From: Romboutsia maritimum
GTDB taxonomy: Bacteria > Bacillota > Clostridia > Peptostreptococcales > Peptostreptococcaceae
Direction: 5' to 3'
Length of the DNA stretch: 64,000 bases
NCBI RefSeq assembly: GCF_002251085.2
Contig: NZ_NOJZ02000001.1
Location: forward strand, 62,001 to 126,000
In this document: positions 54,003 through 63,285 of the stretch, in pieces
Numbering within the stretch: position 1 is the first letter of the stretch
Layout: each line of letters begins with the position of its first letter
The notes under the pieces: model-generated
The model's input: the letters and a program-made list of their open reading frames with translations, nothing else
Database searches by the model: none
What the model was told of the DNA's origin: nothing
Translations under genes and position numbers: made by a program

Positions 54003-55208
54003 ATGAAATATGCACAGAGAGTTAATGCTATGCAAGCTTCTCCAATCAGAAAACTAGTTCCTTATGCACTTGAAGCTAAAGCTAGAGGAATAAAAGTTTA
54101 TCATTTAAATATAGGTCAACCAGATATTAAAACTCCTAAGGGCTTTTTTGACGCAGTTAAAAATTTTGAAAATGAAGTATTAGAATACGCTGTATCTCCA
54201 GGTATTCCAGAATTAATTTCATCACTTCAAGAATACTATACTACATATGATATGCACTTCAATAATGATGAGATACTAATAACTAATGGTGGTAGTGAAG
54301 CTTTACTGTTTACAATGATGGCTACTTGTGATCCAGGTGATAATTTAATCGTTCCTGAGCCATTTTATACTAACTATAATGGATTCAGTCAATGCGTAAA
54401 TGTCAATGTTAAACCAATAACAACAAAGGCTGAGAATGGCTTTCACCTTCCATCTAAAGAAGATATCATCTCAAGAATAGATTCTAAAACAAAAGGTATA
54501 CTACTTTCAAATCCTGGTAATCCAACTGGCGCTGTTTACACAAAGGAAGAAATTAATATGATTGCTGATATAGCTAGAGAACATAATTTATGGATAATAG
54601 CAGATGAAGTCTACAGAGAATTTGTTTATGACGGACTTGATTATACTAGTTTTGGTAATATAAAAGAAGTTGAAGATAGAGTGGTAATAATAGATAGCGT
54701 TTCAAAAAGATATAGTGCTTGCGGTGCAAGAATCGGTTCTTTAGCTTGTAAAAACAAAGGTCTTATAGCTCAAATTTTAAAATTATGCCAAGGAAGACTT
54801 TGTGTTGCTACTTTAGAACAACTAGGTGCAGTTGAATTATATAAAACTCCAACTTCATACTTTAAAGAAGTTAATGCAGAATATAAAAAAAGAAGAGATG
54901 TTCTATATAACGAATTAATGAAGGTTGATGGTGTTGTTTGTGAAAAACCTACTGGTGCTTTTTATATAGTTGCTAAATTACCTGTTGAAAATGCAGAAAA
55001 TTTTGTAATTTGGATGTTAACAGAATTTAATAAAGATGGAGAAACAGTTATGGCTTGTCCTGCTGAAGGGTTCTATGCAACAAAAGGACTTGGTAGGGAC
55101 GAAGTTAGACTAGCTTACATATTAAAAGAAGATGACCTTCTTAAAGCTGCTAAACTGTTAAAAGAAGGTTTAGAACAATATGTATCACTTTCTAAAGCTA
55201 AAGCTTAA
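54003..55208 (+). CDS. Class I aminotransferase (aspartate aminotransferase-like)
   Basis: A 401-residue fold-type I PLP enzyme. 'YHLNIGQPDIKTP' lies near 35, 'ITNGGSEALLFTMMA' near 97, 'LSNPGNPTGAVYT' near 170 and 'IIADEVYREFVYDG' near 200. The PLP lysine is in 'DSVSKRYSACGARIG' near 235, and the carboxylate-binding Arg in 'EVRLAYI' near 369. It belongs to the AspC/PatA-like Ig group, so aspartate, alanine or aromatic amino acids are possible substrates. TAGGAGG precedes the ATG. It is monocistronic, followed by a strong terminator shared with the MarR gene. Confidence 0.9.
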   Translation: MKYAQRVNAMQASPIRKLVPYALEAKARGIKVYHLNIGQPDIKTPKGFFDAVKNFENEVLEYAVSPGIPELISSLQEYYTTYDMHFNNDEILITNGGSEALLFTMMATCDPGDNLIVPEPFYTNYNGFSQCVNVNVKPITTKAENGFHLPSKEDIISRIDSKTKGILLSNPGNPTGAVYTKEEINMIADIAREHNLWIIADEVYREFVYDGLDYTSFGNIKEVEDRVVIIDSVSKRYSACGARIGSLACKNKGLIAQILKLCQGRLCVATLEQLGAVELYKTPTSYFKEVNAEYKKRRDVLYNELMKVDGVVCEKPTGAFYIVAKLPVENAENFVIWMLTEFNKDGETVMACPAEGFYATKGLGRDEVRLAYILKEDDLLKAAKLLKEGLEQYVSLSKAKA

Positions 55209-55220
55209 AATATAATATAT

Positions 55221-55263
55221 AAAAAGGGTTACATCAACAATATTTTGATGTAGCCCTTTTTTA
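55221..55263. terminator. Bidirectional terminator
   Basis: AAAAAGGGTTACATCAA (55221-55237) pairs with TTGATGTAGCCCTTTTT (55245-55261) with one G-T pair. It lies between the aminotransferase gene and the convergent MarR gene. The stem sequence is similar to the terminators at 22387 and 29430. Confidence 0.9.
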
Positions 55264-55264
55264 T

Positions 55265-55717
55265 CTAATTTAATTCTTCTTTACTTAAAATATATTGAAG
55301 GGTATCTATAGCTTCTATATATTTTTTTCTATCTTCTTCATTTAATTTAGAAAGTTTTTCTTCTAATTTTTCACTTAACTTGATAATAAAATCAATTGCT
55401 ATTTCTTCGCCTTTTTCTGTTATAGTTATTAAATATTTTCTTCTATCACCTAAGTCTCTTTCCCTAAAAACATATCCTTTTTCTGTTAAATCATCAACCA
55501 TGCTTGTTAAACTTCCTTTTTCAATGTTTAACTTAGAACATAAATCAGTCATACTTATATTCCCATAATTTTTTATAAACATTAGTGCTCTTAGTTGAGT
55601 TTTGTTAACATTATATTCTACAGAATATTTTTTTAAGTATTCTAAGTATAAACTTGAATATATTTTTGGAAACGTTTTCGATAGAAAATCTATCGTATTT
55701 GATACTATACATTTCAT
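55265..55717 (-). CDS. MarR family transcriptional regulator
   Basis: A 150-residue winged-helix regulator: 'LRALMFIKNYGNISMTDLCSKLNIEKGSLTSMVDDL' (in part: 'ISMTDLCSKLNIEKGSLT') is the helix-turn-helix and 'ERDLGDRRKYLITITEKG' the wing with the conserved Asp-Arg pair. MarR proteins repress efflux, stress or catabolic genes and release DNA on ligand binding. No target is adjacent except its own promoter region. GGGGTGAT precedes the ATG. A single cysteine near the N-terminus and one in the recognition domain are present; redox sensing cannot be judged. Confidence 0.92.
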   Translation of the reverse strand: MKCIVSNTIDFLSKTFPKIYSSLYLEYLKKYSVEYNVNKTQLRALMFIKNYGNISMTDLCSKLNIEKGSLTSMVDDLTEKGYVFRERDLGDRRKYLITITEKGEEIAIDFIIKLSEKLEEKLSKLNEEDRKKYIEAIDTLQYILSKEELN

Positions 55718-56057
55718 TATATATCACCCCAGATGTTCATTTTATTTATAGTTTACATTAAAATCAATTTTAGTACAATACTTTTTAAAATTTTATTTTT
55801 TTAAATATTTTAATTTCAGAATAAATATTAAATTCAGATAAAAACATTAAAACATACAGTTATACTATATATTTTTTCTAATTTTATCTTTTTTACATTA
55901 TAACATATCTTACATTAATTTTTATTTAATTTTTTTTGTTCGTATCCATAATAAAATATATAATTATACTAACGTTAATTTTTCGCTTTAATTAATATTG
56001 TTTTATATTTTGCAATAAATATATTTTTAATACATATATATTTTTTAATTATATAAT
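55718..56057. other. Intergenic stretch, no gene seen
   Basis: Extremely AT-rich, with long T and A runs. It should hold the marR promoter on the minus strand. I find no open frame with a ribosome binding site, no RNA motif and no repeat that I can support. Confidence 0.5.
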
Positions 56058-56116
56058 AAGGCCACTTATATACTGATAAATATTAAAATATCAGTATATA
56101 AGTAGCCTTTATTTTT
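56058..56116 (-). terminator. Terminator of purB
   Basis: AAGGC-ACTTATATACTGATA (about 56058-56078) pairs with TATCAGTATATAAGT-GCCTT (about 56089-56109) with small bulges. The loop is AT-rich. The T run is better on the plus strand, but the only adjacent gene end is that of purB. Confidence 0.65.
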
Positions 56117-56128
56117 AATTCATATATT

Positions 56129-57571
56129 TTATACTTGTAAATCTATTTTCAATCCTATATCTGCTTTATAATCCTTAATAGCAGGTTCTATTATGTCATT
56201 TACAAATTCTACAACTTGCTCTGGCGCTCTACCAACAAAGTTTTTAGGATCCATTATAGATAATATTTCTTCTTTACTCATTTTAAAGGAATCATCATTC
56301 ATTATAAGTTCTATTAAATTATTATCTTGACCTTCATGCTTTACTCTGTATGCTGCCTTCATAGAATACTCTCTTATTATTTCATGTAATTCTTGTCTAT
56401 CTCCACCTCTTTTAACAGCTTCCATCAGTATAGTCTCTGTAGCCATAAAAGGAAGTTCTTCATTCACATGTTTGTTTATCATATTCTCATAAACTACTAA
56501 TCCATCAGTTACATTCATTCCTATTTCTAAAATTGCATCAGCTGCCATAAATGCTTGAGGTATAGACAGTCTTTTATTAGCTGAATCATCTAAACTTCTT
56601 TCTAACCACTGAGTAGATTGTACTAATGCAGGGCTTATTGATTCTGAAATTATATATTTTGATAATGATGATATTCTCTCACTTCTCATAGGATTTCTCT
56701 TATAAGCCATAGCTGAAGATCCTATTTGATTTTTTTCAAAAGGCTCTTCTATTTCTTTTAAACTTTGTAAAAGTCTTATATCATTAGTCATTTTATGCAT
56801 ACTTTGAGCTATTCCTGACAATATACTTACAACCTGATAATCTAATTTTCTTGTATAAGTTTGTCCACTTACTGCATAAGATGATTTATATCCCATTTTT
56901 TCACAAATTATATTATCTAATTTTTTAACTTTTTCATGATCTCCTTCAAATAAACTTAAAAAACTTGCTTGAGTTCCTGTAGTTCCCTTAGCTCCTCTAA
57001 GTTTTATATTTTCTATTCTATAGTTTAAATCTTCTAAATCTAATACTAAATCTTGAGCCCATAAACAAGCTCTTTTTCCTACAGTTGTAAGTTGAGCTGC
57101 TTGGAAATGTGTAAAACCTAATGTTGGTATATTTTTATATTTTAAAGCAAATTCTTTTAAGTTATTTATTAAGTTTATAAGTTTAATTCTTATTAATTTT
57201 AATGCTTCTGTCATTTGTATAACATCTGTATTATCTCCAACATATGCTGATGTAGCCCCTAAATGTATTATTCCTTTTGCTTTATCACATTGTAATCCAT
57301 ATGCTTTTACATGAGACATAACATCATGTCTTACTTCTTTTTCAATTTTTCTTGCTTCATCAAAATTTATATTTTCTATATTAGATCTTAGTTCTTCTAA
57401 TTGTTCCTCTGTTATATTTATTCCTAGTTCTTTTTCTCCTTCAGCAAGAGCTACCCATAATTTTCTCCATGTTGAAAATTTAAATTGTGGAGAGAATATA
57501 TAGCTCATATCCTTGCTACAATATCTATCTGTTAAAGGATTTGTATATGTAGTATACTTATTATCTATCAT
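56129..57571 (-). CDS. purB: Adenylosuccinate lyase
   Basis: A 480-residue enzyme of the fumarase/aspartase superfamily, acting twice in purine synthesis (SAICAR to AICAR, and adenylosuccinate to AMP). 'HVKAYGLQC' lies near 87 and 'GATSAYVGDNTD' near 108. 'GFTHFQAAQLTTVGKR' is near 153 (catalytic His), and the signature 'GSSAMAYKRNPMRSERI' near 288 holds the flexible catalytic Ser loop. Its length fits the longer clostridial/eukaryote-like form. GAGGAAGGTG precedes the ATG at 57571; a GTG three codons upstream overlaps that site. It is not in a pur operon here. The recombinase gene lies about 100 bases upstream. Confidence 0.95.
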   Translation of the reverse strand: MIDNKYTTYTNPLTDRYCSKDMSYIFSPQFKFSTWRKLWVALAEGEKELGINITEEQLEELRSNIENINFDEARKIEKEVRHDVMSHVKAYGLQCDKAKGIIHLGATSAYVGDNTDVIQMTEALKLIRIKLINLINNLKEFALKYKNIPTLGFTHFQAAQLTTVGKRACLWAQDLVLDLEDLNYRIENIKLRGAKGTTGTQASFLSLFEGDHEKVKKLDNIICEKMGYKSSYAVSGQTYTRKLDYQVVSILSGIAQSMHKMTNDIRLLQSLKEIEEPFEKNQIGSSAMAYKRNPMRSERISSLSKYIISESISPALVQSTQWLERSLDDSANKRLSIPQAFMAADAILEIGMNVTDGLVVYENMINKHVNEELPFMATETILMEAVKRGGDRQELHEIIREYSMKAAYRVKHEGQDNNLIELIMNDDSFKMSKEEILSIMDPKNFVGRAPEQVVEFVNDIIEPAIKDYKADIGLKIDLQV

Positions 57572-57673
57572 AGTTTGCACCTTCCTCGAGTCTTATTTTA
57601 CATCAATAATTATATAAAATCTTACGAACAATAACAAGCTTTTTTTTAATTTTGTTCATTTAGTTTTATTAAT

Positions 57674-58582
57674 TCATTTGTCATTTATATTCATATTATC
57701 TTTATTTATCATATAATCTATACTCTCACTATCGACAAAATTTAAGACATACTTATATCTAATTGCATAATACTTATCGCTCCAACCTAACTGTTTTTTT
57801 ATATCTTCTTCATCTGCTCCTAATCTTAATGCTATCGCTGCAAAAGAATGCCTAAAATCTTTTGCAGAATACTGAGATAATCCAGCTAAGTCTAAAGATT
57901 TTTTTACTATCAATCTTACATTTCTATCTGTTATTGAATTACTCTTTTGAGTAGTAAATACAAATTGTTCATTAGGTAATATTATCTCCGATAATCCAGA
58001 ATAATTTCTATAGTCTTCTATAAGCTTAAAACAATATGGATGAAGCTTAACTATTCTTTCTTTTTTACCTTTTCCTAACCTAACATATGAATGATTATCT
58101 GAGTCTACCATAAGGTCTTTCCATTTTAAATTAACTAATTCATTTAATAAGCATCCTGTAGTTACTAGAAATACCATTATAACCCTATCCCTAATATTTA
58201 GTTTAGGAATTATATCTATAAGCTTATTTATCTCCTGAATACTCAAAACATCGTCTTTTGTTTTCATTCTTGTCACTGTAGGTTTTTTTACTTGTCTAAA
58301 AGGATTTATATCTATATATTGTTGACTTTTTAAAAAATTATAAAAACTATGTAAGTAGCTATATATTTTTTCACAGGTTGATTTTGCATATTTATCTTGA
58401 ATATTATCCATAAATTTTGAACAATCTTCTTTTGTTGCATAAACTAATTCTTTATCATCTAGAAAATCTTTAAATAAAATAAGTTTTGATAAATAGTCAT
58501 TTCGTGTATTTGGATTAAGTTTTTTTGAAAATTCGTTAAAGACTTCATACTCATTATCTTCTAAAATTCTTATTTTATACAT
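57674..58582 (-). CDS. Tyrosine recombinase-like protein with altered catalytic residues
   Basis: A 302-residue protein with an N-terminal SAM-like core-binding domain (about 12-95, 'YLSKLILFKDFLDD') and a C-terminal integrase fold (about 112-290). In Box I the usual TGLR..EL reads 'TTGCLLNEL' (142-149), so the first catalytic Arg is Leu145. In Box II the usual HxLRH reads 'KDFRH' (241-245), so the first His is Lys. The beta-strand Lys (near 174), Arg244, Trp267 (in place of His) and candidate Tyr276 remain. It may be inactive, a DNA-binding relic, or a divergent enzyme. GAAGGGAG precedes the ATG. No attachment sites or element cargo are evident. Confidence 0.75.
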   Translation of the reverse strand: MYKIRILEDNEYEVFNEFSKKLNPNTRNDYLSKLILFKDFLDDKELVYATKEDCSKFMDNIQDKYAKSTCEKIYSYLHSFYNFLKSQQYIDINPFRQVKKPTVTRMKTKDDVLSIQEINKLIDIIPKLNIRDRVIMVFLVTTGCLLNELVNLKWKDLMVDSDNHSYVRLGKGKKERIVKLHPYCFKLIEDYRNYSGLSEIILPNEQFVFTTQKSNSITDRNVRLIVKKSLDLAGLSQYSAKDFRHSFAAIALRLGADEEDIKKQLGWSDKYYAIRYKYVLNFVDSESIDYMINKDNMNINDK

Positions 58583-58700
58583 AATATCTCCCTTCTATTT
58601 TTACTTTATATTTATATAGTATCACATAACATTTTAAGCTAGACATGAATATATGTCATAATATTTATATACTCTTAATTGTCGCTTTATTTTGTTTTAA

Positions 58701-58991
58701 TCTTGTATTATAGGAGTTATTTTACTTGGTACGTCTAGATACGTATTTTCCTTCTTATTAGCTATACCTATAGTACTTGAAGCAAGTACTTTAAAACTTG
58801 CAAAAGCTGGTTGTGGATTTAGTGGTTTCGAATGGTTAGTTTTAGATACTGGGTCTCTTGTAGCATTTATAGTTTCAATATTTGCTATTAAATTACTTTT
58901 AAATTATATTAAGAAACATGACTTTAACATATTCGATTATTATAGAATAATATTAGGTATAATAGTTCTAGCCTATTTCTATAGTTTATAA
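58701..58991 (+). pseudogene. 3' remnant of an undecaprenyl-diphosphatase gene
   Basis: A plus-strand open stretch of about 96 codons with no start codon or usable ribosome binding site, preceded by an in-frame stop at 58698. The translation includes 'GTSRYVFSFLLAIPIVLEA' followed by 'DTGSLVAFIVSIFAIKLLL' and 'YRIILGIIVLAYFYSL'. This matches the C-terminal third of UppP/BacA (family length about 265-280). UppP recycles the undecaprenyl carrier for wall synthesis and confers bacitracin tolerance. The first two-thirds, with the catalytic motifs, are absent. The original terminator is still intact downstream. Confidence 0.75.
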
Positions 58992-59030
58992 TAGTAAAGA
59001 AGCACAAAAGTGCTTCTTTACTATTTTTTT
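58991..59030. terminator. Terminator of the uppP remnant, shared with the helicase gene
   Basis: A 15-bp perfect stem (58991-59005 with 59010-59024), four-base loop and a run of T to 59030 on the plus strand. It lies 13 bases beyond the helicase gene's stop codon on the other strand. Confidence 0.85.
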
Positions 59031-59043
59031 AAATCAAAATAAT

Positions 59044-60819
59044 TTATTGAGATTCTATTAGTAATTTAATTATATCACTAGAATCTTCATTAAATGTAGT
59101 TATTATACTTAAATAATCCGTTGCTCTATTTGTAGCTAAATAAACCTTATTTAAATCACCTACAAAATCATTTATTTGATAATCCTGTTCCTCATCATTT
59201 ATTTTATGATTGTATAGCATCTCTAATTCGCATAATACAATAGCTTTATATTCAAGATTCTTAATTGTGTATATGTTAGATATTGTTACTCCGTTTTTCT
59301 TAGTTATATTTGTTAAATCATCTTCTGCTAATACATATGGTATTTCTGATTCTTCTAATGCTCGTCTTAACATATATTGAAAATATATTGTTTTTCCATT
59401 TTTCAGTTTTTTCTTATTGTATGGATATACAATAGCTACATCATAATAATTTAATCCTTTTTTATCTATAAGATATTCGATTTCCCATAATACAGAACTA
59501 ATTTGATCATCAAGATCACTAACTTTTATTATATCTACAGATCTTTCACTATCTATAATAGAAGTAGTTTTGTTAAAAATAGTTTTGTCTATTGATGGTC
59601 TCAATGATTTTATATATTTATCAGCATTATCAGAAAAGTTATTTACAAACTCTACGAGATCTTTAGATTGCCTATAATTTTTATTTATTGTCGTTGTGTA
59701 ATCAAACTCTATATTTGAAAATAACGGTTTAAATATATTCAAATTATTTGATATATTAAGGTTTTCACATATAGATATATTGAATATAAATTTAGATTTA
59801 TATAAAAATTCTCTTATAAAATCTATTTCATAATCAAAAAAGCTCTCCGCTTCATCTATAAATATCCCTTTAAACATATGCTTATTCTTTATTGTATTTT
59901 TAGCTTGTTTTATTAAATTATGAAAAGCTTTTTCATAATCTTTTTTTAACATATTATAGTCTACAACTAAGTTATATTTTTTAGCTAATTTAAATACAAA
60001 TGAACTAAATGTATGTACTTCTAAGTTATTATTATCTTTATATAATAAAGATATAATTTCTCTCAATTCATTACAAAGTTGCTTAGTATGCGTAAATATC
60101 AAAAATTTATGATGCGGATATATTCTAGCTAATTTCACAGCCCTACTAAGCATTATTGTTGTTTTTCCTGTTCCAGAACCACCTTTAATTAAAGAATTTC
60201 CATAATTTATAGATATAACACTTTCTAACTGATTATCGTCTAGAGTAGTAGCAGTATACTCATAATCATCATTATAAAATGTTATTTTTTTAAATTTATT
60301 GTTTATGTGATGTTTATCATTTAATAAATAATATTCTGGACAAATATCTAACATAAATAAATTTAGCTCTACTTCATTATTTGAATCTTTTAAATAGTCC
60401 TCTATTAAATTTCCTTTGATTATAGTATTTAATTTTTTCTTATCTATTATGTTATTATTTACAAAATTTTCAAGTCCATAAGTATCTTCGATTTCTACAT
60501 AAGGCATAATAAAAATATAATTATAGCTTATGTTTTTATGCATTTGTGCCATTTTTAATTTCATTGAATCATATTCTTCATTCATTACTTCAAGTAATTC
60601 CTCTTCAAGTATAAAGAATAAATCTTCTGTTGTATCCATAAATTTTATGAATAATACTTTGTCATCTTTTATATAACAAGCATCTGTATTTATTCCCTTA
60701 AAAGGAGTAACCTTTGGTACTACATTAACATTCTCTTCTATTTTGTCATAAAAGATTTTTTCAATCTCTTTTGTCTTTAATGCATCTAATTGAGAGTTAA
60801 TATTTATGTACTGGCTCAA
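59044..60819 (-). CDS. UvrD/Rep-like superfamily 1 helicase with unidentified N-terminal domain
   Basis: A 591-residue protein. Residues 1-180 form a domain I cannot identify ('NTDACYIKDDKVLFIKFMD' is its most structured part). Then come a Q-motif-like 'LDDNQLESV' (193-201), Walker A 'IKGGSGTGKTT' (211-221), motif II 'IFIDEAESF' (near 325), motif IV 'NKNYRQS' (near 382), and C-terminal motifs 'TISNIYTIKNLEYKAIVL' and 'YLATNRATD' (motif VI). The N-terminal domain in the place of a NERD or nuclease domain suggests nucleic acid processing. The start is TTG with GGGGGG seven bases upstream. It sits alone beside the uppP relic and recombinase. Confidence 0.8.
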   Translation of the reverse strand: MSQYININSQLDALKTKEIEKIFYDKIEENVNVVPKVTPFKGINTDACYIKDDKVLFIKFMDTTEDLFFILEEELLEVMNEEYDSMKLKMAQMHKNISYNYIFIMPYVEIEDTYGLENFVNNNIIDKKKLNTIIKGNLIEDYLKDSNNEVELNLFMLDICPEYYLLNDKHHINNKFKKITFYNDDYEYTATTLDDNQLESVISINYGNSLIKGGSGTGKTTIMLSRAVKLARIYPHHKFLIFTHTKQLCNELREIISLLYKDNNNLEVHTFSSFVFKLAKKYNLVVDYNMLKKDYEKAFHNLIKQAKNTIKNKHMFKGIFIDEAESFFDYEIDFIREFLYKSKFIFNISICENLNISNNLNIFKPLFSNIEFDYTTTINKNYRQSKDLVEFVNNFSDNADKYIKSLRPSIDKTIFNKTTSIIDSERSVDIIKVSDLDDQISSVLWEIEYLIDKKGLNYYDVAIVYPYNKKKLKNGKTIYFQYMLRRALEESEIPYVLAEDDLTNITKKNGVTISNIYTIKNLEYKAIVLCELEMLYNHKINDEEQDYQINDFVGDLNKVYLATNRATDYLSIITTFNEDSSDIIKLLIESQ

Positions 60820-60898
60820 TTCATATCCCCCCTTATTTTATAATAATTATACCATTTTAAATGATATTTTGCTATATTAGGTTATTTTCTAGTATTTA

Positions 60899-60925
60899 AA
60901 AAGGAGAGCATTTATCACTCCCCCT
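60899..60925 (-). terminator. Terminator after the small hypothetical gene
   Basis: On the minus strand GGGGAG pairs with CTCTCC around a nine-base loop and is followed by TTTTT (60899-60922). It lies just beyond the stop codon of the 93-residue gene. Confidence 0.6.
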
Positions 60926-60929
60926 CTAT

Positions 60930-61211
60930 TTACATCTTATAATTTTTTTCCATCCATATATTCATTTTTCTTCTTACTTCATTTTCTTTTACTTCATCAA
61001 ACATAGCATCTTCAATTTTATATGTTTGAACTAAATTCTCCACATTAGTTGGATATTCTAAAAATACTCCATTTTTATTTTCAAATCCTACACTCATTAT
61101 ATTATATTCATCACTATATTTATCTAATACTACACCATATTCTATTTCTTTTTTTTTATCATCACATTTTATAATTTTAACATATTGATTTTTAGCTAAT
61201 TGATTTAACAT
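60930..61211 (-). CDS. Small hypothetical protein
   Basis: A 93-residue soluble acidic protein: 'NQYVKIIKCDDKKKEIEYGVVLDKYSDEYNIMSVGF' (in part: 'KKEIEYGVVLDKYSDEY') suggests a small beta barrel (SH3- or PilZ-like in feel, not in proven homology). A helical C-terminus with 'VKENEVRRKMNIWMEKNYK' follows. I do not recognise the family. GAAGGGATG lies upstream of the ATG at acceptable distance. It stands alone between rny and the helicase gene. Confidence 0.6.
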   Translation of the reverse strand: MLNQLAKNQYVKIIKCDDKKKEIEYGVVLDKYSDEYNIMSVGFENKNGVFLEYPTNVENLVQTYKIEDAMFDEVKENEVRRKMNIWMEKNYKM

Positions 61212-61437
61212 AAACTCATCCCTTCTATTGTTTTATATATATATTATTACCATTTTCTAAATTTTTCATATCTTTTTATAACATAATTTTTTATAATTCT
61301 ATTCCTTTTTCTAAATCACTCATATTTATAAGTTCACTAGGATATATAGAAAAAAAATTAATTTTCTCCTATATTTTTATCATTTGTTTACATTTTTATT
61401 AATCAATTTTTACCTAATTTTATAATTAAATTTTTTA

Positions 61438-61470
61438 ACAAAAAAAGAGAGGAAAATTCCTCTCTTTTTT
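61438..61470. terminator. Terminator of rny
   Basis: AAAAAGAGAGGAA pairs with TTCCTCTCTTTTT (61441-61470) with a tiny loop. T runs follow on both strands. The minus-strand arm ends at the rny stop codon. Confidence 0.85.
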
Positions 61471-63004
61471 ATTTAGCATATTCAATTGCTCTAGTTTCTC
61501 TTATTATACTTACTTTTATTTGTCCAGGATATTCAAGTTCATCTTCTATTTTCTTAGTCATTTCTCTAGCTAATAAATGTATATCTTCATCGCTAACATT
61601 TTCAGGTTTAACCATTATTCTTACTTCTCTACCTGCTTGTATTGCATATGATTTTTCTACCCCTTCATATGAGTTAGCTATTTCTTCTAATTTTTCAAGT
61701 CTCTTAATATACGCTTCTAAAGTTTCTCTTCTTGCTCCTGGTCTTGCTGCAGATATTGCATCTGCTGCAGTAACTAAAACAGCTTCTACTGTTTGTGGTT
61801 CATAATCTCCATGATGTGTACTCATGCCATGTATAACTTCTTTAGACTCTTTATATCTTCTAAGTAAATCCATACCTATTTCTACATGTGTACCTTCCAT
61901 TTCATGGTCAACAGCTTTTCCTATATCATGTAATAAACCAGCTCTCTTAGCTAATTTAACATCAGCTCCTATTTCTGCTGCCATGATACCTGCTATATGA
62001 GCCACTTCTATAGAATGTTTAAGTACATTTTGCCCATAACTAGTTCTATAATTAAGTCTTCCTAATAATTTAACTAACTCTGGATGAATTGCATGTACTC
62101 CTGTTTCAAATGCTGCTTGTTCCCCAAATTCTTTAATTATACTATCTACTTCTTTTCTAGCTTTCTCTACCATTTCTTCAATTCTAGCTGGATGTATTCT
62201 ACCATCTGCTATTAATTTTTCAAGTGCAATTCTTGCAACTTCTCTTCTTATAGGATCAAAACCTGATAAAATTACTGCTTCAGGAGTATCATCTATTATA
62301 AGATCTATTCCTGTTAACGTTTCTAAGGTTCTTATATTTCTACCTTCTCTACCAATTATTCTACCCTTCATTTCATCATTTGGTAGATTAACTACAGTAA
62401 CTGTCGTTTCTGCAACATGATCAGCTGCACACTTTTGAATAGCATACCCTATAATTTCCCTTGATTTTTTATCTGCTTCTTCTTTTGCTTGAGATTCTAT
62501 TTCTTTTATCATTATAGACATTTCACGTCTTACTTCTCTTTCAGCATTAGTTAAAATTATTTCCTTTGCTTTATCAGAAGTTATACCTGATATGTTTTCT
62601 AACTTTTCTAATTGCTTTTGCTTTATAGAATCTACTTCACTTTCTTTCATTTCTACTGTTTTTAACTTCTCACTTAAATTAGTTTCTTTTGTTTCTAACT
62701 TTTGTAATTTTCTATCTAAAACTTCTTCTTTCTGAATTACTCTTTTTTCATATTTCTGTAAATCAGTTCTTCTTTCTTTATTTTCTCTTTCTGCTTCGGT
62801 TCTCCACTTATGGATTTCTTCTTTAGCCTCTAATAGCTTTTCTTTTTTAACTGTCTCTGAGTCTCTGTTCGCTTTATCTATTATTTCTTTGGCTAAGTTA
62901 TCTGCTTGGCCAATTTTTGCTTCAGATATATTTTTTCTTACAAAATACCCAGCTATAACACCAATCGCTGAACCAATTACAATTCCTAATAATATACTTT
63001 CTAT
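61469..63004 (-). CDS. rny: Ribonuclease Y, apparent AUA start
   Basis: A 511-residue membrane-anchored endoribonuclease that starts mRNA decay. The order is transmembrane helix (about 3-22), long coiled coil (about 30-190), KH domain ('[15 protein letters not shown]', near 212), and HD domain with '[12 protein letters not shown]' (near 360). AAAGGAGGTG is ideal, but the in-frame codon at the right distance is ATA (63004-63002), giving the family-like start '[19 protein letters not shown]'. An in-frame TTG ten codons upstream has only a weak site. A minimal AUG-UCA-UAG frame overlaps the ATA. recA lies upstream on the same strand, a conserved clostridial order. Confidence 0.93.
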   Translation of the reverse strand: MESILLGIVIGSAIGVIAGYFVRKNISEAKIGQADNLAKEIIDKANRDSETVKKEKLLEAKEEIHKWRTEAERENKERRTDLQKYEKRVIQKEEVLDRKLQKLETKETNLSEKLKTVEMKESEVDSIKQKQLEKLENISGITSDKAKEIILTNAEREVRREMSIMIKEIESQAKEEADKKSREIIGYAIQKCAADHVAETTVTVVNLPNDEMKGRIIGREGRNIRTLETLTGIDLIIDDTPEAVILSGFDPIRREVARIALEKLIADGRIHPARIEEMVEKARKEVDSIIKEFGEQAAFETGVHAIHPELVKLLGRLNYRTSYGQNVLKHSIEVAHIAGIMAAEIGADVKLAKRAGLLHDIGKAVDHEMEGTHVEIGMDLLRRYKESKEVIHGMSTHHGDYEPQTVEAVLVTAADAISAARPGARRETLEAYIKRLEKLEEIANSYEGVEKSYAIQAGREVRIMVKPENVSDEDIHLLAREMTKKIEDELEYPGQIKVSIIRETRAIEYAK

Positions 63005-63215
63005 GACATCCACCTCCTTTGTTAATAATCCCAAAATGTCACCATTTCAATTTTTAAAATTCGCTATCATAATTACATGCAAAATTACTACTTAATATAT
63101 TTATAACATATTTAATTTATAAATTTACCTGTAATTTCAACAAATTAACCTTAATTTTCATTTAACTAAGAATTTTTTGTTATAAAATCAAATTTAAATA
63201 TTTAATCCTCACTTA

Positions 63216-63244
63216 ATTTTATAATTTTTTCTATCCTGTGTCAA
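63216..63244 (-). promoter_or_regulatory. Sigma-A type promoter for rny
   Basis: On the minus strand TTGACA (63244-63239) and TAAAAT (63221-63216) are separated by 17 bases, a near-consensus vegetative promoter. It lies between the recA stop and rny and would give an rny leader of roughly 200 bases, in which I recognise no riboswitch. Leaders of this length allow autoregulation, but that is speculation. Confidence 0.7.
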
Positions 63245-63285
63245 GTTAATAGGAGGTGTGTAATAACTTTATTCTCATATAGTTT

